DNA of 64,000 nucleotides from Chloroflexota bacterium. GTDB lineage: Bacteria > Chloroflexota > Anaerolineae > UBA4142. The stretch spans positions 186,001-250,000 of the forward strand of contig JACRMI010000191.1 in NCBI GenBank assembly GCA_016215025.1, given 5' to 3'. The notes under the pieces are model-generated. The model was not told the origin of the DNA. It saw nothing but the letters and a program-made list of their open reading frames with translations, and searched no databases. Below are positions 15,998 through 24,795 of the stretch, one piece after another (the first letter of the stretch is position 1; each line of letters begins with the position of its first letter). Made by a program: the position numbers and the translations under genes.

Positions 15998-17365
15998 TTA
16001 CACCTGCCCGCTTCCGCGCACAATCGATGTCACCGCACCGAGCAACGCGACAATCGATCCTGCAAAAAATCCCGCATCGACGGCGCTGAACAATGCGTCC
16101 GGCGCATTCCCCAGTTGAGCGAGTACCGTCGAAAAAATCGCGCCCGCCAAGCCGACGCCCAGCACCATGCCCACGTTTCGTGCTGACGCCAGGACGCCAG
16201 CCGCTATGCCTTGTCGATTTTTCGGCGCAGACCCCATCAACGCGCTATTGTTTGGCGAAATAAAAATCCCTGTGCCTAATCCAACAACCGCGAGCGCAAG
16301 CGCCACATCGCTTTGCGGCGACGATGCGCCGAGGCGCGAAAGCAAAAATAACCCCAGCGCCATAATCGCCATGCCCATCGTTCCCAGCAATCGCGCGCCA
16401 ATTCGATCCGACAGCGTGCCGCTAATTGGCGCGGCAATCGCCATCACGAGTGGCTGCGCCGTGAGCAACAGTCCTGCCTGGGCAGCATTCAGTCCGCGTC
16501 CTTGAATCAAATAAAATGGCATCAAAAAAATCACACTGTAAAGCGCGATATAGTTCAGCACTGCGCTGCCTGTCGATGCCGAGAATAATCGACGTTGGAA
16601 CAATGTCAGGTCGAGCATGGGATGTGGAATGCGTGATTCAATCGCGACGAAAATTCCCAGAACGATAACGGCAATGCAAAGCAGCGACAAAATAATCGGC
16701 GAGGTCCAGCCCCACTCGTATCCCTGATTTAATCCCAGCATCAGAACGATCAAGCCGATCATGAACAGCACCGCGCCGACAAGATCAAACGGCTCGGCAT
16801 TATTGCTGGGTTTGTCTTGCGGAATCATGCGTTGACTGAGAAGCACCGCAAGCAAACCAATTGGAACGTTGATATAAAATACGGCACGCCAAGTGAATTG
16901 CGTGGTGAGCCAGCCCCCAAACGATGGACCGACCGTCAGACCCAGGTACGTCATCGTCGCTTGCAAGCCGAGCGCCTGCCCGCGCTGCGACGGTGGAAAA
17001 TTTTGCGTGAGAATCGCCGGCGAGTTGGAAAAGAGCATCGCCGCGCCAATACCTTGCAACGCACGAAACGCAATCAAACCGAGTTCATTGGGCGCTATGC
17101 CACACAGGATCGACCCTGCAATGAAAATCAAGAATCCAAAAATGTAAACTGATTTGTGTCCGCGCAAATCGCCGAGCCGACCAAAGCTAATCAGCAACCC
17201 ACTGACGACAAGCAAATAAATCGTCACCACCCATTCAATCGTCGCCACACCCACGCCAAAATCTTTACTGACAACCGGCAAGACAATGTTCGCTACGCTG
17301 GCGTCGAGCGCAGACATGAATGTGCCTACGCCGACGGCAAGCAATACCCACCACTTTTGATCCAA
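15998..17365 (-). CDS. MFS drug transporter, DHA2 (EmrB/QacA) type
   Basis: A 455-residue polytopic protein. TFMSALDASVANIVLPVV is the TM1 motif of the DHA2 family (LDxTVVNVALP type); FGRLGDLRGHKSVYIFGF is motif A; ALGLQATMTYLGLTVGPSFGGWL is motif C, the antiporter motif; FYINVPIGLLAV follows. About 13-14 hydrophobic segments fit. Proton-coupled export of hydrophobic compounds is the family role. No regulator gene is adjacent. Confidence 0.9.
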   Translation of the reverse strand: MDQKWWVLLAVGVGTFMSALDASVANIVLPVVSKDFGVGVATIEWVVTIYLLVVSGLLISFGRLGDLRGHKSVYIFGFLIFIAGSILCGIAPNELGLIAFRALQGIGAAMLFSNSPAILTQNFPPSQRGQALGLQATMTYLGLTVGPSFGGWLTTQFTWRAVFYINVPIGLLAVLLSQRMIPQDKPSNNAEPFDLVGAVLFMIGLIVLMLGLNQGYEWGWTSPIILSLLCIAVIVLGIFVAIESRIPHPMLDLTLFQRRLFSASTGSAVLNYIALYSVIFLMPFYLIQGRGLNAAQAGLLLTAQPLVMAIAAPISGTLSDRIGARLLGTMGMAIMALGLFLLSRLGASSPQSDVALALAVVGLGTGIFISPNNSALMGSAPKNRQGIAAGVLASARNVGMVLGVGLAGAIFSTVLAQLGNAPDALFSAVDAGFFAGSIVALLGAVTSIVRGSGQV

Positions 17366-17514
17366 AGTAACTCCACGTAGGGCAAGTTACTCACTTGCCA
17401 CTACCTGAGCAAGTTATACTTGGCACGGTCACAAGCCGCGGTTTTGCACGCTTCGCGAGGACTCGACGCTTTGGCGGGTCGCTGCGAACGCCAACGCAAT
17501 CGTGTAAACAGCCC

Positions 17515-17536
17515 GTCCTGAGCAAAGTCGAAGGAC
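17515..17536. repeat. Dispersed repeat GTCCTGAGCAAAGTCGAAGGAC, copy 1
   Basis: A near-palindromic 22-mer whose ends are GTCCT and AGGAC. The same unit, with one end changed, lies at 30746-30767. It is found in the 220-bp gap between the MFS and SDR genes, which otherwise holds only short inverted repeats. Confidence 0.75.
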
Positions 17537-17585
17537 TCGACTCCAAAACCGCAATTAGTGCCCGTGGGCAGTCTGGAAACTTGCT

Positions 17586-18338
17586 CTACAGCGCCATTTC
17601 ACCGCCGCTGATACCGTACACTTCACCTGTCACAAACGACGCTTCATCACTGGCGAGATACACCGCCAATCCGCCAATTTCTTCGGGATTCGCCGCACGC
17701 CGCATCGGAATTCGCCCAACGATTTTTGGACCGGCGTTGGGATCGTCGAGCGCCGCCGAGTTCATATCGGTGCGAAAATATCCGGGCGCAATCGCGTTCA
17801 CACGCACGTTGTAGCGCACATTCTCTAGCGCCAACACCTTCGTCATCGCGATTACTCCGCCCTTGCTCGCCGCGTACGCCCCCAAGCTTGGAGGTCCTTT
17901 GATACCCGCGACCGACGCGATGTTGATGATGCTTCCGCTTTTCTGTTCGATCATGCCGCGCAATGCTTCACGACAGCAATAGAACGTGCCGTACAAATTC
18001 GTTTTCAAAATCCAATCGAATGTTCCGTCGCTCATGTCCGCCAGTTTCTCTGCCCAGCCGACTCCCGCGCTGTTCACCAAAATATCGATGCGTCCAAATT
18101 CCTTGCGCGTTTGCTCGACCATTTTCGCGACGGATTCACTTTCGCTCACATCGACTTCGACTGCAAACGCACCCCGACCTTTGGCGCGAATCGCATCGAC
18201 CACCTCGTTGCACGTTTCGAGTGTGCGACTCGTCACTGCGACATCCGCCCCCGCCTCGGCGTACGCTAATGCGATGGCGCGTCCTAGTCCACGGCTGCCA
18301 CCGGTGATGAGTGCAATTTTGTTTTCAAGATGCGACAT
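17586..18338 (-). CDS. SDR-family oxidoreductase (FabG-like)
   Basis: A 250-residue classical short-chain dehydrogenase. TGGSRGLG (12-19) binds the cofactor, NSAG (89-92) stabilises the sheet, and N114, S142, Y155 and K159 (YAASKG) form the catalytic tetrad. SRT at 37-39 after the second strand suggests NADP preference. The C-terminus GEVYGISGGEMAL is a typical FabG-like ending. Substrate unknown. RBS GAGGAGAGATCC. A fragment of an SGNH hydrolase lies immediately upstream. Confidence 0.92.
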   Translation of the reverse strand: MSHLENKIALITGGSRGLGRAIALAYAEAGADVAVTSRTLETCNEVVDAIRAKGRGAFAVEVDVSESESVAKMVEQTRKEFGRIDILVNSAGVGWAEKLADMSDGTFDWILKTNLYGTFYCCREALRGMIEQKSGSIINIASVAGIKGPPSLGAYAASKGGVIAMTKVLALENVRYNVRVNAIAPGYFRTDMNSAALDDPNAGPKIVGRIPMRRAANPEEIGGLAVYLASDEASFVTGEVYGISGGEMAL

Positions 18339-18356
18339 TGGATCTCTCCTCTTGGT

Positions 18357-18455
18357 TCACCGAATCGAATTCAATTTTCGAACAAGCTCAACATTGAGCG
18401 CCTTGTAACCTTCCTCGTTCAAATGCAGATGATCACGACTATAGATTGGTTTCAT
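18357..18455 (-). pseudogene. C-terminal remnant of an SGNH/GDSL hydrolase
   Basis: A 32-codon frame (ATG 18453-18455 to TGA at 18357) reads IYSRDHLHLNEEGYKAL and ends KLNSIR. The DHLHLNEEGY segment is the block V motif of SGNH hydrolases, which carries the catalytic Asp and His. The frame is closed by TGA just upstream, and no N-terminal part of the enzyme is present. It is best explained as a degraded gene tail. Confidence 0.75.
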
Positions 18456-18482
18456 CAATATTCAGACGAGAAAAACAAACAA

Positions 18483-19730
18483 TCAATTGGTTGAAACCTC
18501 AGTCAACTTTGTTTTTGTATTTCGCACTGTCATGACAAAAATCAAAAACGCAACGAGCGAAAAACCCGCCGACACCAAAAACACATCGCGCACCTCGAAC
18601 CCACGCGCGACGAACGACGCCGTGAACGGTCCGATGATGAATGCGAGATTCATCGGGAGATAAATCATGCTTAGAATTGATCCGCGCTTTTCAGTGGGAA
18701 CATTCAAGCTGATGATCGTGTACATCAAACTGCTCACCGATGGGCTGACGCCGTTGAGCAACACCCAGCCAATTGTTAGCGCCGTAATATCCTGCGCTAC
18801 GAACATCGGCAGCCAAAGCAAAATCACAATCGCCATGAGAAACGCGAGCAAGCGACGATGCCCCGCGCGTTCTGCAAGCGCACCCCAGACTGCCGAACCC
18901 AGTAACGTCGTTACACCTGCAAATCCCTGTGCCAATCCAATCATCGACGGCGCTTCGCGTTCGCCGACGATTTCGCCGATGCGCACAGGCAAGTATGGAA
19001 ACGAGAAAAAGAAAGCCATGCTGGAAACGAAACTGACGATGAAAATCGTCACCGCGACGGGTGAATGAATCACCGCGCGCATAGCATCGCTCAACATCGT
19101 CGCAATCGGCGGCGTGGGCTTGGGCGTAAACGTCTCGCGATAAAACGCGGTGAGGACAATCGCCGTGAATAAGCTCACAACGGCATCGATCCCAAACAAC
19201 GCGTGGACGCCGTACTCGGAAACGATCCAGCCGCCGAGCAATCCGCCGGCCAACGAACCAAGCGGCGCGGAACCATTCACCAAACTGAGCGCGAGCGCCA
19301 CCCGATTTTTCGGCGCAACTTCGGTCAGCGAGGCGTACATCAATCCGGTGTTGCCAAGCGCAAAGCCCGACAACGCGCGTGCGACGAGGTAGAGCCACAG
19401 GTTCTGACTGACCGCGGCGAGCGCCATAGCCACCACTTCGACATAGTTGCTGCGCAGAATCAGCGGCTTGCGTCCATGTCGATCCGCCAGCACACCCCAG
19501 AACGGTACGAACCAAATGCCGACCGCAAACGCGATGGCAGAAATCGGTCCGGTCCAGGCGTCGATGTCGGCTTTGCTGAAACCAATTGCGTTGAGGTACG
19601 CCGGGGTAAAGAGAACGAAATGCGCGACAACCGCGACTTCCAAAAAGTTCGCGAGGGCAAACAGAACCGTGAGGAGCTGCCAAGATTGGGATGGAGTTTG
19701 GGAGTGTGGGTGATTAGGTGATTGAGTCAA
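18483..19730 (-). CDS. MFS transporter
   Basis: A 415-residue protein with about 12 hydrophobic segments. FWGVLADRHGRKPLILRS is signature motif A after TM2, and WGALAERAGHRRLLA is its second-half counterpart. A long central loop (YRETFTPKPTPPIATMLSD) separates the halves. The first ten residues are polar and Pro/Ser-rich. Similar in size to the exporter at 2225-3565 but not obviously its close relative. Substrate unknown. Confidence 0.88.
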   Translation of the reverse strand: MTQSPNHPHSQTPSQSWQLLTVLFALANFLEVAVVAHFVLFTPAYLNAIGFSKADIDAWTGPISAIAFAVGIWFVPFWGVLADRHGRKPLILRSNYVEVVAMALAAVSQNLWLYLVARALSGFALGNTGLMYASLTEVAPKNRVALALSLVNGSAPLGSLAGGLLGGWIVSEYGVHALFGIDAVVSLFTAIVLTAFYRETFTPKPTPPIATMLSDAMRAVIHSPVAVTIFIVSFVSSMAFFFSFPYLPVRIGEIVGEREAPSMIGLAQGFAGVTTLLGSAVWGALAERAGHRRLLAFLMAIVILLWLPMFVAQDITALTIGWVLLNGVSPSVSSLMYTIISLNVPTEKRGSILSMIYLPMNLAFIIGPFTASFVARGFEVRDVFLVSAGFSLVAFLIFVMTVRNTKTKLTEVSTN

Positions 19731-19794
19731 TTTAGGATTTCGGATTTATGATTTTGGATTTGCGATTTGCGATTGCCGATTTGTCATTGCAATT

Positions 19795-19863
19795 TGTCAT
19801 TGCGAGGAGCGTCGTGAATCAGTGTCGTTGTCAATAGCCACCGGAGCGACGAAGCAATCCCCG
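19795..19863. repeat. Dispersed inverted repeat (TGTCATTGCGAGGAGCG ... GCGACGAAGCAATCCCCG)
   Basis: The TCATTGCGAG start and GAAGCAATC end are the usual termini of a widespread non-coding intergenic repeat. It is preceded (19733-19790) by a low-complexity GGATTT/GCGATTT run. Both fill the gap between the MFS and PMT genes. Confidence 0.7.
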
Positions 19864-19922
19864 ACTTGCAAGATAGATAGCATCCTTTAGATGTATTCAA
19901 ATATAAAATCCCAAATCCAGAA

Positions 19923-21467
19923 TTATTGACAGCCAACGCACTGCAAACCCCAGCCAGCCCAAATGTTGAGTTGCTGGAATTGAGCGCTGGTTAGCAATTC
20001 GTTATACGTGAACGGCTTGTAAGCCCAGAACGCAACGATCACCAAGATCACGATCACGGTCAGCGAAACACGCTTGGCATTCCAGGAAATGCGCCGCGCA
20101 AACACAAAGACAAGCGCAAACAACATGACGCCAATAATCATCGGCAGCAAATAGTGATAGAGATACATCACGCGCTCGATGAACATGATCGGAATCATGT
20201 ACCCCCAATACAACGCTACCAACGAATAGAGCCATTGCCGTTGCCCAGACCCAAGTACGGCAAACAGCAAATCGATGAGGATGAGCGCGGTGCCCAAAAT
20301 CACACCGAGCAACGAAACAAGCCACGTCATCGGATTGCCGAGCAGATAAACATAGCCATGCGCTTTGCCGTCCGGCGTCTCCCAGCGATAGTCAATCGCG
20401 CGGCCGCCGACCATCCACCAATACCAAGGGCTGCCGATTTCGTCGGGCTTGGTCAGGTCCAATTTCGGCACACCGGCTTCGTAACGCCGCTGATAATCGA
20501 CCGCGTCTTTCATCTGCACGACCAAGCGCGTGACCGGATCGACCGTGACTTCGCCGTTGAGAATCTGCTTGTGCTGTTCCGAAATACCATAATCCTGGCT
20601 GCCGATAATATGGGTCACCACCGAAAAATGAATCACCCACAATCCCAGGTAGGTGATCAAGAACGCAATGCTAAAAAATGTTCCGACGACCAATCCGCGC
20701 TTGATCTGTCGCGCCCACAAGAGTTTCAAACCGTAAAGACCCAATAGTGCGAGCACTGCAAGCCCCGTCAACTTGACGCTTGCTGCGCAGCCCGCCAGCA
20801 CACCCCACAACAGCGAATGCAAAATGAGCGGTCGCCACCGCCAATCGACGCGACGGCTCAGGTAGGCAAACACCAGTATCGATGCCAATGCAAAGACCAG
20901 CAGGAAACTGTCGATCAATGCGGCGCGCGATTGAACGATCAGCGCGTTATCAAAGACGACGGGTACCGAAAAAAGAAATGCCAGCACAAGACTTTCGAGG
21001 ACAATGCTTAAAATCAAAAACGTAAGCGGCGCGATCAGCGTTCCAAAAATCGCAGGCGCAAATCGATAGCCCGTAATATCCCAATCGGGTGACCAGTCGC
21101 GGTCGATTTTTTCGACGGTGATAAATTCACTCGGTCGAATTTCAGGGTCCCAAGCAAGTTGCCCCGCGGTGATCAAAAGTTTCGCCAGCGGTGGATGCGG
21201 TTCGAGGAAGAAAACACCATTCAGATATTTTTGCGTCGTCGGAATGAAATAGGTTTCATCGAAGACAATAGCACGGGGAGAACCCAGGTTGGGGAAAATC
21301 AGAAAAACCGAAAGAAGCCATAGCGCCACGCAGCCCCAAAATTGGCGGCGGCGACGAGTGCCCAAAGGAGAGCGCAGACAACCCGAACCCGAAGGTTTCA
21401 CCGCGTTGGTCTGAACCGGTTTTGGAGTTGTGTCGGAAACATCTCCAAGCTCTGTGATTTTCGTCAT
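19923..21467 (-). CDS. PMT-like glycosyltransferase (GT39-type) membrane protein
   Basis: A 514-residue polytopic protein. After a 40-residue polar N-terminus, FDETYFIPTTQKYLNG is the first lumenal loop with the DE pair of protein O-mannosyltransferase-like GT-C enzymes; FLEPHPPLAKLLITAGQ is the following conserved HPPL motif. The C-terminal half has GSPWYWWMVGGRAIDYRWE and the PMT 4TM block (IMFIERVMYLYHYLLPM). Uses a polyprenyl-phosphate sugar to modify an exported acceptor, by family knowledge. It lies just downstream of a ThDP enzyme with 6 nt between them. Confidence 0.88.
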   Translation of the reverse strand: MTKITELGDVSDTTPKPVQTNAVKPSGSGCLRSPLGTRRRRQFWGCVALWLLSVFLIFPNLGSPRAIVFDETYFIPTTQKYLNGVFFLEPHPPLAKLLITAGQLAWDPEIRPSEFITVEKIDRDWSPDWDITGYRFAPAIFGTLIAPLTFLILSIVLESLVLAFLFSVPVVFDNALIVQSRAALIDSFLLVFALASILVFAYLSRRVDWRWRPLILHSLLWGVLAGCAASVKLTGLAVLALLGLYGLKLLWARQIKRGLVVGTFFSIAFLITYLGLWVIHFSVVTHIIGSQDYGISEQHKQILNGEVTVDPVTRLVVQMKDAVDYQRRYEAGVPKLDLTKPDEIGSPWYWWMVGGRAIDYRWETPDGKAHGYVYLLGNPMTWLVSLLGVILGTALILIDLLFAVLGSGQRQWLYSLVALYWGYMIPIMFIERVMYLYHYLLPMIIGVMLFALVFVFARRISWNAKRVSLTVIVILVIVAFWAYKPFTYNELLTSAQFQQLNIWAGWGLQCVGCQ

Positions 21468-21473
21468 TGTTTG

Positions 21474-23117
21474 CTACACCACCATCGAGTTTGCGCTCAC
21501 CGCCGCATTCGCTTCCGCATCGATTCGAACATTTACGCACGCAGGTTTACCCGAAGCCAAAGCGCGCTCGAGCGCGGGCCGAATCGCGCCCGCTGTTTCG
21601 ACGAATTCGCCGTGACCGCCCAGCACACGCACCACTTCGTCATAGCGGGATAACGCGAGCGCGGACGCAACCGCACGGTCTGCGCCGTAAAAATTCATTT
21701 GTGGTCCGCGAATTTGTCCCCAAGCTGCGTCGTTTCCGACCACAGAAACCATCGGCAAATTGAAACGCACGGCTGTGTCGAATTCAAAACCGTTCAAGCC
21801 GAAGGCACCATCGCCGTTGATGACAATCACCTTCGATTGCGGATAAACGACCTTGGCGGCAATCGCGAATGGCACGCCCACACCCAAACACCCAAATCGG
21901 CCGGGGTCGAGCCAATGCCCTGGCTTTGCCACGTTGATGACCTTTGCCGCTTGCGACACGATGTTACCGCCATCGCCGATGACAATCGTCTCATCGTCCA
22001 GCACATCGCGAATTTCTTTGACGAGGCGGAGCGGATGAATGGGAATCGTATCCGAGTTCATCAGCGCGGTGAGCTTCGCCTGTTCCTTTTCCTCCCGCTC
22101 GCGCAAATCTTTGAGCCATGCATCGCGTTTGCGCGGCGACACCGCTCCTGCAAGCTGTTCCAACACCGCGCGCACATCGCCAACAATCCCAACATCCGCA
22201 CCACGATTGCGCCCAATCTCACGCGCATCAATATCGACTTGAATAATTTTCGCATTCGCGTTGAACGCCGGCGACTTGCCATAGCCCAAGCGGAAATCGA
22301 GTGGTGCGCCGACGACGAGAATCAGGTCGGCGTTGTTGAGCGCGTGCTTGCGCGAGGCGTTGAACAAGTGAGGATTACTGGGTGGCAACGCGCCGCGCCC
22401 CATTGCATTGAGATAAATGGGGACTTGAGCGCGTTCAGCAAATTGCGCGAGCGCATTGCTTGCCTCGCGCCACCAGATTTCGCTACCCGCCACAACCACC
22501 GGCCGTTCCGATTTTTGCAACAAGCCAGCCGCGCGCGCAATCATTTCCGCATCGCCGCGCGGAACACTTGTCGTGCGATAATTTTCGGGTATGTCTACTT
22601 CGGCTTCATCGGCAACGCCCAGCAACACATCGATGGGAATTTCGAGAAAGGCAGGACCGAATCGTCCGGCATACATGTGACGAAAAGCAATGGAGAGATA
22701 TTCGGGAATGCGGCGCGTGTGGAGAACGGAACGTGACCATTTGGTCACCGTCGATAACAGCGTCACTGAATCGAGTTCTTGGAGCGAACCCATTTGGAGT
22801 TGGTCGCTTGGCGCTTGACCGCCAATGAGAAGCATGGGGCTATCAGCTTGGAAAGCGTTCGTGATTCCGGTCACCGCATCGGTCACGCCGACTCCGGCGG
22901 TGACAATCGCCACGCCGGGTTTGCGCGTCAGGCGCGCGTACGCATCGGCAGCGTGAGCCGCCGCTTGTTCGTGGCGGACATCGACGATGCGAATGCCTTC
23001 ATCGAGCAAGCCGTTGTAGATCGGCATGATGTGTCCACCGCATAGCGTAAATACCACATCGATATTTTCGCGTTTGAGCATTTTCGCAACGAGATGTCCG
23101 CCATCAAACATCGTCAA
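21474..23117 (-). CDS. Thiamine-diphosphate enzyme, acetolactate synthase-like
   Basis: A 547-residue protein with the three ThDP-enzyme domains. The N-terminal PYR domain carries the cofactor-activating Glu50 in DVRHEQAAAHA; the middle domain (about 190-330) follows; the C-terminal PP domain has GDG...ND (about 435-464) for Mg and ThDP. ITNAFQADSPMLLIGGQAP resembles ILVBL, oxalyl-CoA decarboxylase and acetolactate synthase relatives. No regulatory subunit or ilvC neighbour is present, so a branched-chain biosynthesis role is uncertain; a 2-hydroxyacyl-CoA lyase-type role is equally possible. Confidence 0.85.
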   Translation of the reverse strand: MTMFDGGHLVAKMLKRENIDVVFTLCGGHIMPIYNGLLDEGIRIVDVRHEQAAAHAADAYARLTRKPGVAIVTAGVGVTDAVTGITNAFQADSPMLLIGGQAPSDQLQMGSLQELDSVTLLSTVTKWSRSVLHTRRIPEYLSIAFRHMYAGRFGPAFLEIPIDVLLGVADEAEVDIPENYRTTSVPRGDAEMIARAAGLLQKSERPVVVAGSEIWWREASNALAQFAERAQVPIYLNAMGRGALPPSNPHLFNASRKHALNNADLILVVGAPLDFRLGYGKSPAFNANAKIIQVDIDAREIGRNRGADVGIVGDVRAVLEQLAGAVSPRKRDAWLKDLREREEKEQAKLTALMNSDTIPIHPLRLVKEIRDVLDDETIVIGDGGNIVSQAAKVINVAKPGHWLDPGRFGCLGVGVPFAIAAKVVYPQSKVIVINGDGAFGLNGFEFDTAVRFNLPMVSVVGNDAAWGQIRGPQMNFYGADRAVASALALSRYDEVVRVLGGHGEFVETAGAIRPALERALASGKPACVNVRIDAEANAAVSANSMVV

Positions 23118-23123
23118 CCTCGA

Positions 23124-23783
23124 TCACGGATGAGGCGGACCGTAGCGACCGCAGTCCGTCCACAAGAACATGGAGCCGTTCAAAGGTTCCCAATAGGATA
23201 TACAAGCCTTGGTGGGTACCGCTTCTTGATTGTGATTCAGCTTGTACGAAACTGGCTCGTCAGTATGGTTCGTCAACAGCAGATACCAAACTCCCGGCCA
23301 GGCATAGTCCGCTTTCCAGCGGATGATCGTATCGGGATCGTTTTTGCTACGAGTCCCACGTCCAACCGGTTTGGTATCCGCGCCCAGCCCATCGCTCTGT
23401 TGCGGTGAGTAGACGGCAAAACTCAACGCATCGGCGCGATTGGTTTCGAGCCAGTAATCAAGCAGTCGATAATTGTTGCTATAGTCGGTCTTGAACCAAA
23501 TACTTGTACGCGGTTGCATCAATTGCCATTCGTTCGGAATCTCGCGCGCCTCAATGGGGCTGGTGCCGCTCGGAATTTTTACTGCCAGGGCTGGAACGGC
23601 GGCGGAAACAACACGAGTGGGAGAAGGCACAGAACGTGGTCGGAGATTGCACCGCAACGATGTTCCATCCTCTTCCAATATACACGCAAACGAAGCAAGC
23701 GGCGTCAAAAAAGCAAGCAGGGCAAACACAAGAGCAGAAACAAGGATTTTTATTTTCACAGTGTCCTCATGAATGCGACGCAA
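23124..23783 (-). CDS. Secreted protein, paralogue of the next gene
   Basis: A 219-residue protein with a cleavable signal (KIKILVSALVFALLAFLTPLASFA). It shares a C-terminal module with the protein at 23867-24733: ALSFAVYSPQQSDGLGADTKP, VGRGTRSKNDPDTIIRWKADY, YLLLTNHTDEPVSYKLNHNQ, CISYWEPLNGSMFLWTDCGRY. The ordered beta strands and two Cys suggest a single extracellular beta-sandwich. The likely start is the ATG at 23771 or the upstream one shown. No known family recognised. Confidence 0.75.
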   Translation of the reverse strand: MRRIHEDTVKIKILVSALVFALLAFLTPLASFACILEEDGTSLRCNLRPRSVPSPTRVVSAAVPALAVKIPSGTSPIEAREIPNEWQLMQPRTSIWFKTDYSNNYRLLDYWLETNRADALSFAVYSPQQSDGLGADTKPVGRGTRSKNDPDTIIRWKADYAWPGVWYLLLTNHTDEPVSYKLNHNQEAVPTKACISYWEPLNGSMFLWTDCGRYGPPHP

Positions 23784-23816
23784 TCATAGCATAACGTACA
23801 ACACGCGTCAATAATA

Positions 23817-23845
23817 AAACAGTCGCCGCATTTCGGCGACTGTTT
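23817..23845 (-). terminator. Terminator of the 288-aa secreted-protein gene
   Basis: Minus strand AAACAGTCGCCG-AAATG-CGGCGACTGTTTTATT. It separates the two paralogous genes into different transcripts. Confidence 0.8.
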
Positions 23846-23866
23846 CTAGATGAACAAGGCAATCAC

Positions 23867-24733
23867 TTACTTGCCAAAGTTATCAACATCTTGATACAGT
23901 CCGCAATCCGTCCACAGCGTCATCGTGCCACTCACCCGCTCCCAATAAGTGACGCAATTCCGGTCGGATGCCGTCTGAGCGATGCCTATTTTGTATTGCA
24001 CTGGCGCAGAATTGTAATTTCGAACTAGGGCATGCCACACGCCGGTGGCGTATGAACCTTTCCAAAGCAGATCGTGCGGTTGATTCTTGACCGGACCGCC
24101 GCGCCCTTTGGGAGGGAGATCAACGGCCAACGCATTGGTTTGTTCGGGAGAATACAACGCGAGCGTTATGCCACTGGCACCATTGGCATCGATATAGACG
24201 TCGAGATAAAAGTTTCTGCCATTATCGATCTTGTACCAATGAACTCCGCCAGGTTCGATCACTTGAAACGCATCGGTGACTGTTTTGGCAGAAGCAGGCG
24301 AATCGCCTTTGGGTTGAACCGCGGTAGGCGCAACCACGACCTTAGGCGCGGGCGTTGGTGGGGGTGGTGCTTTCACAGTCCGGATAAGCAGAGGCAATGC
24401 AGGACACAATTGAGACACACCCAACGCGTTCGATGCATTATTGCCATCGGGTAGTAGACACGCCAGCGGAAAAGAACCATCCGGATTCGTCGGGATATTT
24501 GTCAAACTTGCTGCGTTGTCCAAGTTGGATCTGCCCGACGCGATCAAAGTAGGAACGGCAGTTGGCACACCTGTCGGGATAACTGTAGAAATTGCGGCAG
24601 CCGGGGGCGTAAGATTCGCACAGCCCACAAAATCGCCGCGATCGGGGTCACAAGCTAATGCAGGTGATACTTTGCCAAGCAAGAGAACCAACCCCACCAA
24701 ACCAATGACGACCAGAACGTTTTTTGCGTGCAT
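23867..24733 (-). CDS. Secreted protein with Pro/Thr region and C-terminal beta module
   Basis: A 288-residue protein with an N-terminal signal (VLVVIGLVGLVLLLGKVSPALA), a region of short Thr/Pro/Val repeats (VIPTGVPTAVPTLIASG), a PPPPTPAPK linker and a C-terminal module of about 130 residues. The module has KIDNGRNFYLDVYIDANG, LALYSPEQTNALAVDLPP, GRGG, WHALVRNYNSAPVQYKIG and YWERVSGTMTLWTDCGLY. The same module forms most of the neighbouring 219-aa protein. The pair looks like a lineage-specific duplication; function unknown. Confidence 0.75.
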   Translation of the reverse strand: MHAKNVLVVIGLVGLVLLLGKVSPALACDPDRGDFVGCANLTPPAAAISTVIPTGVPTAVPTLIASGRSNLDNAASLTNIPTNPDGSFPLACLLPDGNNASNALGVSQLCPALPLLIRTVKAPPPPTPAPKVVVAPTAVQPKGDSPASAKTVTDAFQVIEPGGVHWYKIDNGRNFYLDVYIDANGASGITLALYSPEQTNALAVDLPPKGRGGPVKNQPHDLLWKGSYATGVWHALVRNYNSAPVQYKIGIAQTASDRNCVTYWERVSGTMTLWTDCGLYQDVDNFGK

Positions 24734-24795
24734 GGCTCAACCTCTCGATGGATACAACGCTATTATACACATCTCCGGCAGAATTTCAAAACGCC

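Noticed and set aside
21699-22736. Long plus-strand ORF (345 codons) opposite the ThDP enzyme
   Set aside because: His/Arg-rich composition of a reverse-strand shadow; the minus-strand enzyme has complete cofactor motifs.
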